A DNA stretch of 42,274 bases. Origin: Streptomyces sp. NRRL WC-3618 (GTDB taxonomy: Bacteria; Actinomycetota; Actinomycetes; Streptomycetales; Streptomycetaceae). Numbering within the stretch: position 1 is the stretch's first letter; each line of letters starts with the position of its first letter. The stretch spans positions 1 to 42,274 of the forward strand of contig NZ_LGDW01000464.1 of NCBI RefSeq assembly GCF_001280005.1, in the 5' to 3' direction. A program made the position numbers and the translations under genes. Below are positions 18,297 through 26,848 of the stretch, one piece after another. The notes under the pieces were generated by a model. It worked only from the letters and a program-made list of their open reading frames with translations, made no database searches and was not told the DNA's origin.

Positions 18297-19678
18297 TGGC
18301 TCGCACCACTCAGATCTTCGTCGCGTCCACGCTGTACGGCGCCGCCACGGTGGCCGCCGCGCTGGACGCGGGGCTCTTCGAACCGGCCGACCGGCGGCTG
18401 CTGTTGGTGACCAACAACACCGCCGCCCCCGAGATCAGCCCCGGCCTCGACGAGATGTCCGGATTCGACCGCGTCCGGGAGCGTTTCGACGGGGTGCTCT
18501 CGTGGAACGAGGCCATCTCCCCGTTCCACCCCAGCGGCTGGAGCCCGCGCACCGACGACATCCCCATATGGGAGCGTCATCTGCGGCTGCTGTGGAACCT
18601 CGGTGACGACAACATCCAGCTGGCCGTCGAGTCCGTCCAGGTCAATCCCGCGCTCGCGCTGTGCCGCCTGTTCACCGGCTCGCCCGTCGACGTCTACGCG
18701 GACGGCCTGATGAGCTACGGCCCCACGCGCGACAAGATCGACCCGCTGGTCGGCACCAGCATCAGACGGCTGCTGCACCTCGACCTCGTACCGGGGCTCA
18801 AGCCGCTGCTGCTCACCGAGTTCGGGGTGGAGCCCGAACTGGTGCCGTCGGAGGCGTTCCTCAAGGTCCTCGGCGAGCTCGCGGAGTCCGCGGCCGCCGA
18901 GGCGGAGGCAGCGGGCGAAACGGTCCCCGCGGCCGGCTCCGGCGACGGACCCGCCCTGCTGCTGGGCCAGTACCTCTCCGCGCTCAGCATCCTCACTCCC
19001 GAGGAGGAGGAGGAGCTGCACCTGCGCATGATGCGCGGCGCCGTGGCGCGAGGACACCGCGCGATCATCTTCAAGCCGCACCCCGTCGCACCCGCGCACT
19101 GGTCGCAGACCCTGGAGAACGAGGCGAAGAAGCTCGGCGCCGAGCTCACCGTCCTGGACCGGCCCGTGCTCGCCGAGGTGCTCTTCCAGCAGACCCGGCC
19201 CTCGCTCGTCGTCGGCTGCTTCTCCACCGGGCTGCTCACCGCGGCCGGTCTGTACGGCATCCCGGTCGCCCGGGTCGGCACGGACACCCTGCTGGACCGG
19301 CTCGCGCCGTACCAGAACAGCAACCGGGTGCCCCTGACCATCGTCGACGCGCTGCTGCCCGACCTGGAGGACGCCGCCGCGGTCGCCAAGTGGGCGATGC
19401 CGTCGCGCAAGCAGGTGGACGACGACCTGGCCGGACTGGTCAAGGCCGTCGGGTTCGCCATGCAGCCGAAGATCTACCCGCTGCTGCGGCCGGAGGCGGA
19501 GAAGTACCTCTCCACCCGGCTCAACTCGCATACCTGGCGCTACTTCAAGCGCCGCCGGCTGACCGCGCTGGCCCTGCCGGGCTCCGTGCCCGTGCAGTTG
19601 GCGTTCATCCCGCGCAACGCGACCGTGCGGCGCATCGCCCGCCGGGCGCGTGCGCTGGGCAAGACCGTGAAGAAGTAG
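18296..19678 (+). CDS. Polysialyltransferase-family protein (copy A)
   Basis: 460 aa, related to the bacterial alpha-2,8-polysialyltransferase family (PF07388, GT38-like). Motifs are: N-terminal QIFVASTLYGAATVAAA; YADGLMSYGPTRDK with the acidic-Gly motif at 135-137; the HP motif FKPHPVAP (His262-Pro263); and the Ser motif GCFSTGLLTAA (Ser310-Thr311). These residues bind CMP-donor and catalyse transfer in the known enzymes. The C-terminus is strongly basic (RRIARRARALGKTVKK), suggesting attachment to the inner membrane face. An acidic insertion (AAAEAEAAGETVPAAGSGDG, about 199-218) separates the two halves. ATG overlaps the GT2 stop (TGATG). A 15-bp terminator follows. Confidence 0.87.
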   Translation: MARTTQIFVASTLYGAATVAAALDAGLFEPADRRLLLVTNNTAAPEISPGLDEMSGFDRVRERFDGVLSWNEAISPFHPSGWSPRTDDIPIWERHLRLLWNLGDDNIQLAVESVQVNPALALCRLFTGSPVDVYADGLMSYGPTRDKIDPLVGTSIRRLLHLDLVPGLKPLLLTEFGVEPELVPSEAFLKVLGELAESAAAEAEAAGETVPAAGSGDGPALLLGQYLSALSILTPEEEEELHLRMMRGAVARGHRAIIFKPHPVAPAHWSQTLENEAKKLGAELTVLDRPVLAEVLFQQTRPSLVVGCFSTGLLTAAGLYGIPVARVGTDTLLDRLAPYQNSNRVPLTIVDALLPDLEDAAAVAKWAMPSRKQVDDDLAGLVKAVGFAMQPKIYPLLRPEAEKYLSTRLNSHTWRYFKRRRLTALALPGSVPVQLAFIPRNATVRRIARRARALGKTVKK

Positions 19679-19700
19679 AAGCGGGCAGTACCGTACGGCA

Positions 19701-19735
19701 GTTGCCCCCCGTTCCGTTGCGGAACGGGGGGCAAC
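19701..19735 (+). terminator. Strong terminator after polysialyltransferase copy A
   Basis: Perfect 15-bp inverted repeat (19701-19715 with 19721-19735) with a 5-nt loop, starting 22 bases after the stop codon. This separates the GT2/polymerase pair from the acyltransferase gene. Confidence 0.88.
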
Positions 19736-19865
19736 CCATGTGCGCCCTCGGGGGTCAATACACTGTCCTATCCTTCACCCGTACAACTTCTTCGCGGGTG
19801 CCGTGCGCTGCCCCTGACCCCTTCGGTCCCTGCTGCCCACAGTCCTTGTCCCGAAAGGCTTCTCG

Positions 19866-21050
19866 ATGACCGCGGCCGACCAGACCATGGCACCCCCGCA
19901 GCCGGCACCGCCCCCGGTCGCGCGCGAGGGTGCCGAACCGGCCGGCCCCGCCGCGCCCGCCACGCCCACCCCCGCGCGGGCCGGCAGCCGACTGCGCGCG
20001 CTGGACGGGCTGCGGATTCTCGCCGCGCTGATGGTCTGCTTCTACCACTACGCGGGCCGCGGCGGCACGATCTCCGAGTCCTGGAACCAGTCGCCCAGCC
20101 TGACGTTCCCGACCCTGTCCCAGGCCGCGGCCTACGGCTGCCTCGGGGTGCAGTTCTTCTTCGTCATCAGCGGCTTCGTGATCTGCATGAGCAGCTGGGG
20201 ACGGACGATAGGCGACTTCTTCCGCTCACGTATCGCCCGCCTCTACCCGGCGTACTGGGCCGCGATCGTCATCATCACCGTCGCCGCGTTCATGCTGCCC
20301 GTGGTCGTCCACCCGCTGCGGGCCGACGAGATCATGGTCAACCTGACGATGCTGCAGATGCCCATGGGTGTGCACCGGGTGCTCGGCGTGTGCTGGACGC
20401 TCTGGGCCGAGGTGCGCTTCTACGCGCTGTTCGCGCTGCTCGTGGTCTGGAAGGGTGCCAACTACCGGAGCGTGGTGATCTTCTGCCTTCTGTGGACGCT
20501 CGCCACGGCGTTGGCCGGGGTCACCCAGGACCCGCTGGTGAACGCGGTAGTGATGCCCGAGTACGCGCCCTTCTTCATCGGCGGCCTCGCGCTCTTCCTG
20601 ATCCACAAGTTCGGCAGCGACCTGCTGACCTGGGGCATCGTCGCCGTCTCGTTCCTGCTCGGGCAGCGCTACGCGACGACGGCCCTGTGGCACCCCGGTG
20701 CGAACGGCGACTTCCACCGCAACCCGTATGTCATCCAGTTCATCGTGCTGCTCGCCTTCGTGGCCGTCGCGGTGGTCGCGCTGGGCTGGCTGAGCTGGAT
20801 GAACTGGCGCTGGCTGACGGTCGCGGGCGCGCTGACGTACCCCTTCTATCTGATCCACGAGCACCTGGGCTGGTTCTTCATCCGGGTGCTGCACCGCGGC
20901 CTCGGCCTGGACCCGTATCTGACGCTGGCCGCCACCATCACGAGCATGCTGGTCCTGGCCTATGTGATTCACCGCACGGTCGAGAAGCCGTTCGGGCCCC
21001 GGCTCAAGCGCGCGATGACGGTGCAGGCGGCCCGGTTCACGAAGGCCTGA
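19866..21050 (+). CDS. Membrane acyltransferase, family 3
   Basis: 394 aa integral membrane O-acyltransferase (PF01757/OafA type). After a Pro/Ala-rich cytoplasmic tail of about 40 residues comes RLRALDGLRILAALMVCFYHY, holding the Arg and His expected in the active site, followed by GCLGVQFFFVISGFVI, FFRSRIARLYPAYW and about ten hydrophobic helices, ending in YPFYLIHEHLG and RTVEKPFGPRLKRA. Such enzymes move acetyl or other acyl groups to sugars of surface polymers. Its position between the two polysialyltransferase genes suggests O-acylation of the nonulosonate polymer, but this is inference. A weak GAAAGG precedes ATG 19866. Confidence 0.88.
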   Translation: MTAADQTMAPPQPAPPPVAREGAEPAGPAAPATPTPARAGSRLRALDGLRILAALMVCFYHYAGRGGTISESWNQSPSLTFPTLSQAAAYGCLGVQFFFVISGFVICMSSWGRTIGDFFRSRIARLYPAYWAAIVIITVAAFMLPVVVHPLRADEIMVNLTMLQMPMGVHRVLGVCWTLWAEVRFYALFALLVVWKGANYRSVVIFCLLWTLATALAGVTQDPLVNAVVMPEYAPFFIGGLALFLIHKFGSDLLTWGIVAVSFLLGQRYATTALWHPGANGDFHRNPYVIQFIVLLAFVAVAVVALGWLSWMNWRWLTVAGALTYPFYLIHEHLGWFFIRVLHRGLGLDPYLTLAATITSMLVLAYVIHRTVEKPFGPRLKRAMTVQAARFTKA

Positions 21051-21069
21051 CCCGGCCGGCCCTCCCCGG

Positions 21070-22422
21070 TCAGCGCTGCGCCTGTACCGCGCGGATTCGC
21101 CGTACGACCGCGCGGACCGTCGGATGGCGGCGCAGCGTCCGGGCGCGGACGGTGGTGCCGCCGGGGAGGCGGAGGCTGGTCAGGCGGCGGCGGTTGAAGT
21201 AGTGGGCGTTCGCCGCCGGCCGGGTGGTCAGCCAGTCGGCGACCTCGTCGCGCAGGCCGGCGTGCTTGCGGGACTGCATGCAGTACCCCACGGCGCGCAC
21301 CAGCGGCGTCAGCCGCTCGGCCACCCCGGCGCCGGTCGGCGAGCCCGCGAAGTCCGACGGCCCCTGCTCGGCGTCGGGGAGCGCCGCGTCGATGATGGTG
21401 AGCGGAATCCGGTTGCTGTTCTCGTACGGGGTGATCCGGCCGAGCAGCGTCCGCGTGCCGACGCGGGCGACGGGGATGCCGTAGAAGGTCGCGGCGGTCA
21501 TCAGGGCGGTGGAGAAGCAGCCGATGACGAGCGTCGGCTTCAGACAGGCGAAGACCGTCTCGGCGAGCACCGGCTCACGCAGCACGGTCAGCTCCACGGC
21601 CAGCTCTCGCGCGGCGGTCTCCAGGGTGCCGTCGTAGGCGGCGGGGGCGCTGGGGTGGGGCTTGAACAGGATCCCGGTGTGGCCGGCCTTCGCCGCCGCG
21701 CGCAGCATCCGTACGTGCAGCTGCTCCTCTTCCTCCGGCGAGATGAGGTCGAGGGCGGCGAGGTACTGCCCCAGCAGCACGGCGGTGGGCCGGTTCGTGG
21801 CCGGGAGGCACGCGGCGAGGAGGTCCGCGCCCTGTTCGCCGATCTCGTTCAGTACGGCGACGATCGGCTCGTTCGGGATCGCCACCGGCGGCACACCGTA
21901 CTCGGCGAGCAGCATGGGGCGCAGGCCCGGTATGAGGTCGAGGTGCAGGACGCGCGCGATGCGGGTGCTCATGCCGTGCGGGATGCGGTTGCGGGTGGGG
22001 CCGTAGCTCATCAGCCCGTCGGCGTACACGTGGACGGGGCTGTCCGCGAAGATGTCGGCGGCCGCTCGGGAGGGGTTGGCCTGGATGGACTCGCAGGTGA
22101 TCTCGACGGGTTCGTCTCCGAGGTTCCAGGCGAGGCGTACGGCCTTCTCCCACATCGGGGCGTCCTGGGCGGTCGGGGACCAGGTGGTGGGGTGGTGCGG
22201 GTGGATGAACTCGTTCCAGGAGCGCACCTCGTCGAACTCGGGGCGCAGTTTCTCGAACCCGGCCATCCGGTCCAGCGGGGTGCTGACCTCGGGGACCGGG
22301 GCGGCGTTGCTGACGACGAGGATGCGCCGGTGGTCCTCACGCGGGCCGAAGAGTCCGGCGCGGATCGCGGCGGTGACGGTCGCGGCGGCGTACTGCGTCG
22401 CCGAGAAGAAGAGCTGGATCAT
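21070..22422 (-). CDS. Polysialyltransferase-family protein (copy B)
   Basis: 450 aa, clear paralogue of the protein at 18296. Shared landmarks are the N-terminus LFFSATQYAAATVTAAI, VYADGLMSYGPTRNR, HLDLIPGLRPMLLAEYGV, FKPHPSAP, GCFSTALMTAA, and a basic C-terminus with HYFNRRRLTSLRLPGG. All three catalytic motifs are retained. It lacks the acidic insertion of copy A. It probably makes a related polymer or different chain length. ATG 22422 has GGAGGG about nine bases upstream. It follows a TetR gene by 41 bases in the same direction, so its expression is probably controlled by that repressor, unlike copy A. It converges on the acyltransferase gene with 19 bases between stops. Confidence 0.87.
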   Translation of the reverse strand: MIQLFFSATQYAAATVTAAIRAGLFGPREDHRRILVVSNAAPVPEVSTPLDRMAGFEKLRPEFDEVRSWNEFIHPHHPTTWSPTAQDAPMWEKAVRLAWNLGDEPVEITCESIQANPSRAAADIFADSPVHVYADGLMSYGPTRNRIPHGMSTRIARVLHLDLIPGLRPMLLAEYGVPPVAIPNEPIVAVLNEIGEQGADLLAACLPATNRPTAVLLGQYLAALDLISPEEEEQLHVRMLRAAAKAGHTGILFKPHPSAPAAYDGTLETAARELAVELTVLREPVLAETVFACLKPTLVIGCFSTALMTAATFYGIPVARVGTRTLLGRITPYENSNRIPLTIIDAALPDAEQGPSDFAGSPTGAGVAERLTPLVRAVGYCMQSRKHAGLRDEVADWLTTRPAANAHYFNRRRLTSLRLPGGTTVRARTLRRHPTVRAVVRRIRAVQAQR

Positions 22423-22425
22423 GCC

Positions 22426-22452
22426 GTGATTCCCTCCGTCATTCCCTCCGTG
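22426..22452. repeat. Repeated ATTCCCTCCGT ribosome-site segment
   Basis: The short segment between the TetR gene and polysialyltransferase copy B holds two close copies (plus a partial third) of an 11-base unit that on the minus strand reads ACGGAGGGAAT. It duplicates the Shine-Dalgarno. It may simply be slippage in a GC-rich leader. Confidence 0.45.
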
Positions 22453-22463
22453 ATTCCGCCGGG

Positions 22464-23177
22464 TCACCGCAGGCCCTCGCGCCCCGCGCGCTTCGCCCCC
22501 GTGTACTTCGCCTCGATGCCCGCGAGCAGCAGGTCCAGGCCCTCCTCGAACTGCCGGTCGTACCCCTCGAAGATCTCGCCGCCCGTCGCGGCCGCCAGCG
22601 GGAAGCCGGCCATCCGCCGGGCCCGGTCCTCGACGTCGTACCCTTCGCGGCGCTCTCCGGGTACGGGACGCACGCCCTGTTCCTCCGTGACGAAGCCCAC
22701 GGTGTACACGTACGCCGTCATGGTGGCGCGCACCGCCTGGCCGAGGGTGAAGCCGGCGTCGACGAAGCAGCGGAGGTTCGCCTCGATCTGGACGGCGTGT
22801 TCGGTGCCGGTGAAGCGTGAGCCGCTGAAGACCTTCGCGCCGTCGCGGTAGCCGAGGAGCGCGGCACGCAGCCCCCGGTTGGACGCCAGCGTGCGCTCGC
22901 GCCAGCCGAGGCCGGGGTCGAGAGGGGTGTCCCGGACCATCCGCCGGTACATCTCCGTGGCCATCTCGTCGAGCAGTGCCTGTTTGTCCTTGAAGTGCCA
23001 GTACAGGGCGGGTGCCTTGACGTCCAGTTCCTTGGCGATGGCCCGCAGGGTGAGCCCGTCGAGGCCGACCTCGTTGAGCAGTCTCAGGGCGGTGTCGGCG
23101 ACGCGCGTGCGGTCGAGGGGGGCTCGGCGTGCGGGTGGTCGCGGTGATTCCGGCTGTTCCGGGGATTCCGTACTCAC
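22464..23177 (-). CDS. TetR family transcriptional regulator
   Basis: 237 aa. The N-terminal helix-turn-helix is LTLRAIAKELDVKAPALYWHFKDKQALLDEM, typical of the TetR subgroup with the PF02909 C-terminal domain; the C-terminal part (ATMTAYVYTVGFVTEEQ…) should bind a small ligand and dimerise. It probably represses itself and the polysialyltransferase gene 41 bases downstream. GTG 23177 lies only a few bases from a palindromic operator overlapping the likely -10 box, leaving no room for a ribosome site, so the transcript is probably leaderless. Confidence 0.9.
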   Translation of the reverse strand: MSTESPEQPESPRPPARRAPLDRTRVADTALRLLNEVGLDGLTLRAIAKELDVKAPALYWHFKDKQALLDEMATEMYRRMVRDTPLDPGLGWRERTLASNRGLRAALLGYRDGAKVFSGSRFTGTEHAVQIEANLRCFVDAGFTLGQAVRATMTAYVYTVGFVTEEQGVRPVPGERREGYDVEDRARRMAGFPLAAATGGEIFEGYDRQFEEGLDLLLAGIEAKYTGAKRAGREGLR

Positions 23178-23184
23178 GCTGACA

Positions 23185-23201
23185 ACTTAACACCGTTAAG
23201 T
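23185..23201 (-). promoter_or_regulatory. TetR operator overlapping a leaderless promoter
   Basis: Perfect 7-bp inverted repeat with a 3-base spacer (ACTTAAC-acc-GTTAAGT), 7 bases upstream of the regulator's GTG start. On the minus strand TAAGTT inside the right arm is a plausible -10 box. This size and symmetry are typical of TetR-family sites; a bound dimer would block RNA polymerase. Confidence 0.75.
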
Positions 23202-23293
23202 CCACGCTCGGAGGACAGGGTCACTGGGCGGGCGACACGGCGGAGGGGGTGGTGGAGTACGCGGCGGGGAGGGGTGCCCTGGGTCAGGACGCG

Positions 23294-23869
23294 TCAGCCG
23301 TCGAGGAGGGCATCCGCGGAGAGTTCGACACGCACGCCGACAGACTCCGGAACGGGCACACGCTGACCCCGCTCGAAGTGCTGGGGGTCGGGATACTTGC
23401 CGTCCGCCGGGTCGGTGTAGAGGAGCACCTCGTCATGCTTGCGGTCCGCGATGAGGTAGGCGGGGATGCCGGCCTGGGCGTAGCACTCGACCTTGGCATA
23501 GAGGTCGTCGGACCAGTTCGACGATGTCACTTCCACAACCATGCGGAAGACGTTCGGGGCGTAGTAGTTCTTCGTGACGTGGGCGTCGCGGAAGTCCGCG
23601 TCGACGATGGAGAAGTCAGGAATCGCGAAGTCTTCAGGCAAAGTAGGCAGCCAGAGGCCGACGCCCTGGACGTACTCGTGTCCTGCCTCGACGATCCCCG
23701 CACGGTCGAACGCCCTGCCCAGATTCGTCAATGACAGTGCGTGCGAGCCATCCGGCGGCGGTGTCACGGTAAGCCTCCCCTGGAGAATCTCCACGCGGTG
23801 GCCAGGCAGTGCACGGGCTAGCAGGTCCGCTGCTTCGCCCAGGGTCAGCTCCTGCCGCAGTACGGCCAT
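23294..23869 (-). CDS. Uma2 family (DUF820) restriction-endonuclease-fold protein
   Basis: 191 aa, PD-(D/E)XK-fold protein of the Uma2 family, widespread in actinobacteria and cyanobacteria with unknown role. The fold's core is seen as AIPDFSIVDADF, FRMVVEVTSSNWSDDLYAKVECYAQAGIPAYLIAD, giving the Asp, Glu and Lys expected of the nuclease site (D in PDFS, E in VEV, K in AKVE). ATG 23869 has AGGAGG five bases upstream, so the longer frame to 23944 is not used. It is probably a single-gene unit. Confidence 0.87.
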   Translation of the reverse strand: MAVLRQELTLGEAADLLARALPGHRVEILQGRLTVTPPPDGSHALSLTNLGRAFDRAGIVEAGHEYVQGVGLWLPTLPEDFAIPDFSIVDADFRDAHVTKNYYAPNVFRMVVEVTSSNWSDDLYAKVECYAQAGIPAYLIADRKHDEVLLYTDPADGKYPDPQHFERGQRVPVPESVGVRVELSADALLDG

Positions 23870-23962
23870 GGCGTCCTCCTCTTCGGGGCCCACTCTGCAA
23901 CGAGCGTAACCGGAGACACGCGGGTTCAGCCCGTGCTCACCCATACGGCGTAACTGCCCAGC

Positions 23963-25543
23963 TCAGAACGCATCGCTAGGCACGTAAACCCCCCAAACCT
24001 CCCGCAATGCCCCGCACACCTCCCCCACCGTCGCCCGGGCGCGCAGTGCGTCCTTCATCGGGTACAGGACGTTGGTCGTGCCTGCCGCCGCCTGCTTCAG
24101 GGTGGCCAGGGCCGTGTCGACCGCCTCCTGGTTGCGGGTCGCCCGGAGTCTCGTGAGGCGCTGTGTCTGCTGGGTCTCGATGGCCGGGTCGACGCGGAGG
24201 GGCTCGTACGGTTCCTCCGTGTCGAGCTGGAAGCGGTTGACGCCGACCACCACCCGCTCGCCGGCGTCCGTCTCCTGGGCGATGCGGTACGCGACGCGCT
24301 CGATCTCGCCCTTCTGGAAGCCGTGTTCGATCGCCGCCACCGCGCCGCCGAGGTCCTCGACCCGCTCCATCAGGGCGACCGCCGCCGCCTCCACGTCGTC
24401 CGTCATCCGCTCGACGGCGTACGAACCGGCGAAGGGGTCCACCGTCGCCGTGACGTCCGTCTCGTGGGCGAGGACCTGCTGGGTACGGAGGGCCAGGCGG
24501 GCGCTCTTGTCGGTGGGCAGGGCCATCGCCTCGTCGAAGGCGTTGGTGTGCAGGGACTGGGTGCCGCCGAACACCGCCGCCAGACCCTGGACCGCGACCC
24601 GGACCAGGTTCAGCTCGGGCTGCTGAGCCGTCAGCTGCACCCCGGCGGTCTGCGTGTGGAAGCGCAGCATCCACGACCTGGGGTTCCGCGCACCGAACCC
24701 CTCCCGCATCACCCGCGCCCAGATGCGCCTGGCCGCGCGGAACTTGGCGACCTCCTCCAGGATCGTCGTACGGGCCACGAAGAAGAAGGAGAGGCGCGGG
24801 GCGAAGTCGTCGACGTCCATGCCGGCCGCGATCGCCGTACGGACGTACTCGATGCCGTCCGCGAGCGTGAACGCGATCTCCTGTGCGGGGCTCGCACCCG
24901 CCTCCGCCATGTGGTAACCGGAGATCGAGATCGTGTTCCACCTCGGGATCTCGGCCCCGCAGTACTGGAAGATGTCAGCGGTCAGGCGCAGCGAGGGCTT
25001 CGGCGGGAAGATGTACGTGCCCCGCGCGATGTACTCCTTCAGCACGTCGTTCTGGATCGTGCCCGTGAGGCGGTCGGCCGGGACGCCCTGTTCCTCGCCG
25101 ACGAGCTGGTACATCAGCAGCAGAAGCGCCGCCGGGGCGTTGATCGTCATCGACGTCGACACCTGGTCCAGCGGGATCGCGTCGAACAGCACCCGCATGT
25201 CGTCGACCGAGTCGATCGCCACGCCCACCCTGCCGACCTCGCCGTGCGCGATCGCGGCGTCGCTGTCGTGGCCCATCTGCGTCGGCAGGTCGAACGCGAC
25301 GGACAGACCCGTCGTGCCGTGGGCGATCAGCTGCCGGTAGCGCGCGTTCGACTCCACGGCGGTGCCGAAACCGGCGTACTGGCGCATCGTCCAGGGGCGG
25401 CCCGTGTACATGGAGGGGTACACGCCCCGGGTGAAGGGGTACTCGCCCGGCTCGCCCAGCTTCCGCGCCGGGTCCCAGTCCGCCAGCGTGTCGGGGCTGT
25501 ACACCGGTTCGAGGGGTAGTCCCGACTCGGACTCACGCGTCAT
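23963..25543 (-). CDS. Methylmalonyl-CoA mutase-type large subunit (acyl-CoA mutase)
   Basis: 526 aa, catalytic barrel subunit of a coenzyme-B12 acyl-CoA mutase, without the B12-binding domain, which must come from another gene outside the window. Residues that separate the subfamilies are of methylmalonyl-CoA mutase type: Tyr56 in RQYAGF (Phe in isobutyryl-CoA mutase, Ile in 2-hydroxyisobutyryl-CoA mutase) and Arg174 in IARGTYIF (Gln in those enzymes). This points to a carboxylated substrate such as methylmalonyl-CoA/succinyl-CoA. Other family segments are [37 protein letters not shown] and [21 protein letters not shown] 25543 has AAGGA seven bases upstream. Confidence 0.9.
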   Translation of the reverse strand: MTRESESGLPLEPVYSPDTLADWDPARKLGEPGEYPFTRGVYPSMYTGRPWTMRQYAGFGTAVESNARYRQLIAHGTTGLSVAFDLPTQMGHDSDAAIAHGEVGRVGVAIDSVDDMRVLFDAIPLDQVSTSMTINAPAALLLLMYQLVGEEQGVPADRLTGTIQNDVLKEYIARGTYIFPPKPSLRLTADIFQYCGAEIPRWNTISISGYHMAEAGASPAQEIAFTLADGIEYVRTAIAAGMDVDDFAPRLSFFFVARTTILEEVAKFRAARRIWARVMREGFGARNPRSWMLRFHTQTAGVQLTAQQPELNLVRVAVQGLAAVFGGTQSLHTNAFDEAMALPTDKSARLALRTQQVLAHETDVTATVDPFAGSYAVERMTDDVEAAAVALMERVEDLGGAVAAIEHGFQKGEIERVAYRIAQETDAGERVVVGVNRFQLDTEEPYEPLRVDPAIETQQTQRLTRLRATRNQEAVDTALATLKQAAAGTTNVLYPMKDALRARATVGEVCGALREVWGVYVPSDAF

Positions 25544-25656
25544 GGTGTGTCCTTCCGCGTAGCTTGCCAGTCGCCGCACACAACACAATGCCGCGTAGTT
25601 CGTCCCCGGTCATGTGCGGGGAGCATCGATGGGACGGACGGATGGGGGCGAGGACG

Positions 25657-25698
25657 ATGAGCTTCGGGGGGTCCGGCATGAGCTTCGGGGGGTCCGGT
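25657..25698 (+). repeat. Two tandem 21-bp repeats at the start of the L,D-transpeptidase gene
   Basis: The unit ATGAGCTTCGGGGGGTCCGG(C/T) occurs twice head to tail, each copy carrying an in-frame ATG and a G-run that can act as ribosome site for the start codon that follows. The repeat makes the true start of the downstream gene ambiguous. Confidence 0.85.
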
Positions 25699-25713
25699 TT
25701 GCGTACTACGGAC

Positions 25714-26586
25714 ATGCGAAAGGTGGTTTCCTTCGCGGTTTCCTTCGTTCTCGCGGCTCTCGCCGTGGCCGGCTGCACGGTGCGCACCACCGACGCGGAC
25801 GGTGGGGCACGGTCGCCCGTGCACATCCAGGTCTCGCACTCGCCCGCCGACGACAAACCCGGCGGCAAGGGAACCACCTTGGCGCCGACACTGACACCGA
25901 AGCGGGCACCGGCACCGGCGGCGAAGAAGGCGGCCCCCGCTCCCGTACCGCCCGCCGCCGTCCTCTGGTCGCGCGGTGACAGTGGGCGTGACGTGCGCGA
26001 ACTCCAGGCGCGGCTGCGTCAGGTCGCCTGGCTCTTCGACGGACCGACCGGGTCGTACGACGATCTGACGGAGAGCGCCGTCAAGGGCTTCCAGGGCAAG
26101 CGCGGGCTGCCACCCACCGGAAAGACCGACACCGTCACCTGGCAGCGGCTGCTGCGGATGACGCGCGAACCGGGACAGTGGGAGCTGTATCTGATGGGCG
26201 GGCAGCCGGCCGCCTACCCCGACCCGCGCTGTCTCAGGGGCCGGGTGCTGTGTATCAGCAAGACGAGCCGGACGCTGCGCTGGATGGTCGACGGCCGGAC
26301 CCTGTCGACGGTGTCCGTGCGGTTCGGCAGCCAGTACACACCGACCCGGGAAGGCGTCTTCAGCGTCTACTGGAAGTCACGGCATCACGTGTCGACGCTC
26401 TACCACTCCCCGATGCCCTACGCGATGTTCTTCAGCGGCGGTCAGGCGGTCCACTTCTCCGCCGACTTCGCGGCCCGCGGCTACGGCGGCGGCTCACACG
26501 GCTGCGTGAACGTACGGGACGAGACGGCGATCGCCGCGATCTTCGCCGAGGTGAGCAACGGCGACAAGGTCGTCATCTACTGGTGA
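25714..26586 (+). CDS. L,D-transpeptidase lipoprotein with peptidoglycan-binding domain
   Basis: About 290 aa. A lipoprotein signal (VSFVLAALAVAGC) is followed by a Pro/Ala/Lys linker, a PG_binding_1 domain (SRGDSGRDVRELQARLRQ … GFQGKRGLPPTGKTD) and a C-terminal YkuD catalytic domain (from about CISKTSRTLRWMVDG) with the active-site GGGSHGCVNVRD, where the Cys forms the acyl-enzyme. It cross-links or anchors peptidoglycan stems outside the membrane. The start is uncertain: ATG 25714 gives an ideal signal peptide but no ribosome site; ATG 25657, ATG 25678 and TTG 25699 lie in the tandem repeat, the last two behind a G-run. Confidence 0.9.
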   Translation: MRKVVSFAVSFVLAALAVAGCTVRTTDADGGARSPVHIQVSHSPADDKPGGKGTTLAPTLTPKRAPAPAAKKAAPAPVPPAAVLWSRGDSGRDVRELQARLRQVAWLFDGPTGSYDDLTESAVKGFQGKRGLPPTGKTDTVTWQRLLRMTREPGQWELYLMGGQPAAYPDPRCLRGRVLCISKTSRTLRWMVDGRTLSTVSVRFGSQYTPTREGVFSVYWKSRHHVSTLYHSPMPYAMFFSGGQAVHFSADFAARGYGGGSHGCVNVRDETAIAAIFAEVSNGDKVVIYW

Positions 26587-26848
26587 GCCGGCGACAGCGG
26601 CTGAGGTGGATTGGGGGCGCGGACGGGACCGGGGGAACGTGTCCCGCCCGCGCCAGGTGCACGAGCCGTAGGTACGGGGGGAACCCCGGCTCTGTGCGAG
26701 GAACCGATGACCAGTCGGCTCACTGTCTACTGCGTCGGCACCACGGAAAATGTCACACTCGGCCCGCGAGAAAATTCTTCGTCGCGTGTCCGTGCAGGTC
26801 AGAGGGGTGCGCAGCGGTCATTCCTGAGGCGTACGAGGCGTACGGGGC
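26587..26848. other. Intergenic region between convergent genes
   Basis: 262 bases between the L,D-transpeptidase and the anti-sigma-like gene. I see no gene, clear hairpin or repeat. Confidence 0.4.

Noticed and set aside
22422..22446. Tiny 7-codon frame just before polysialyltransferase copy B, whose stop overlaps the gene start
   Set aside because: Its own ribosome site is badly spaced and the frame arises from the repeated GGAGGGAAT segment; too little to call a leader peptide.
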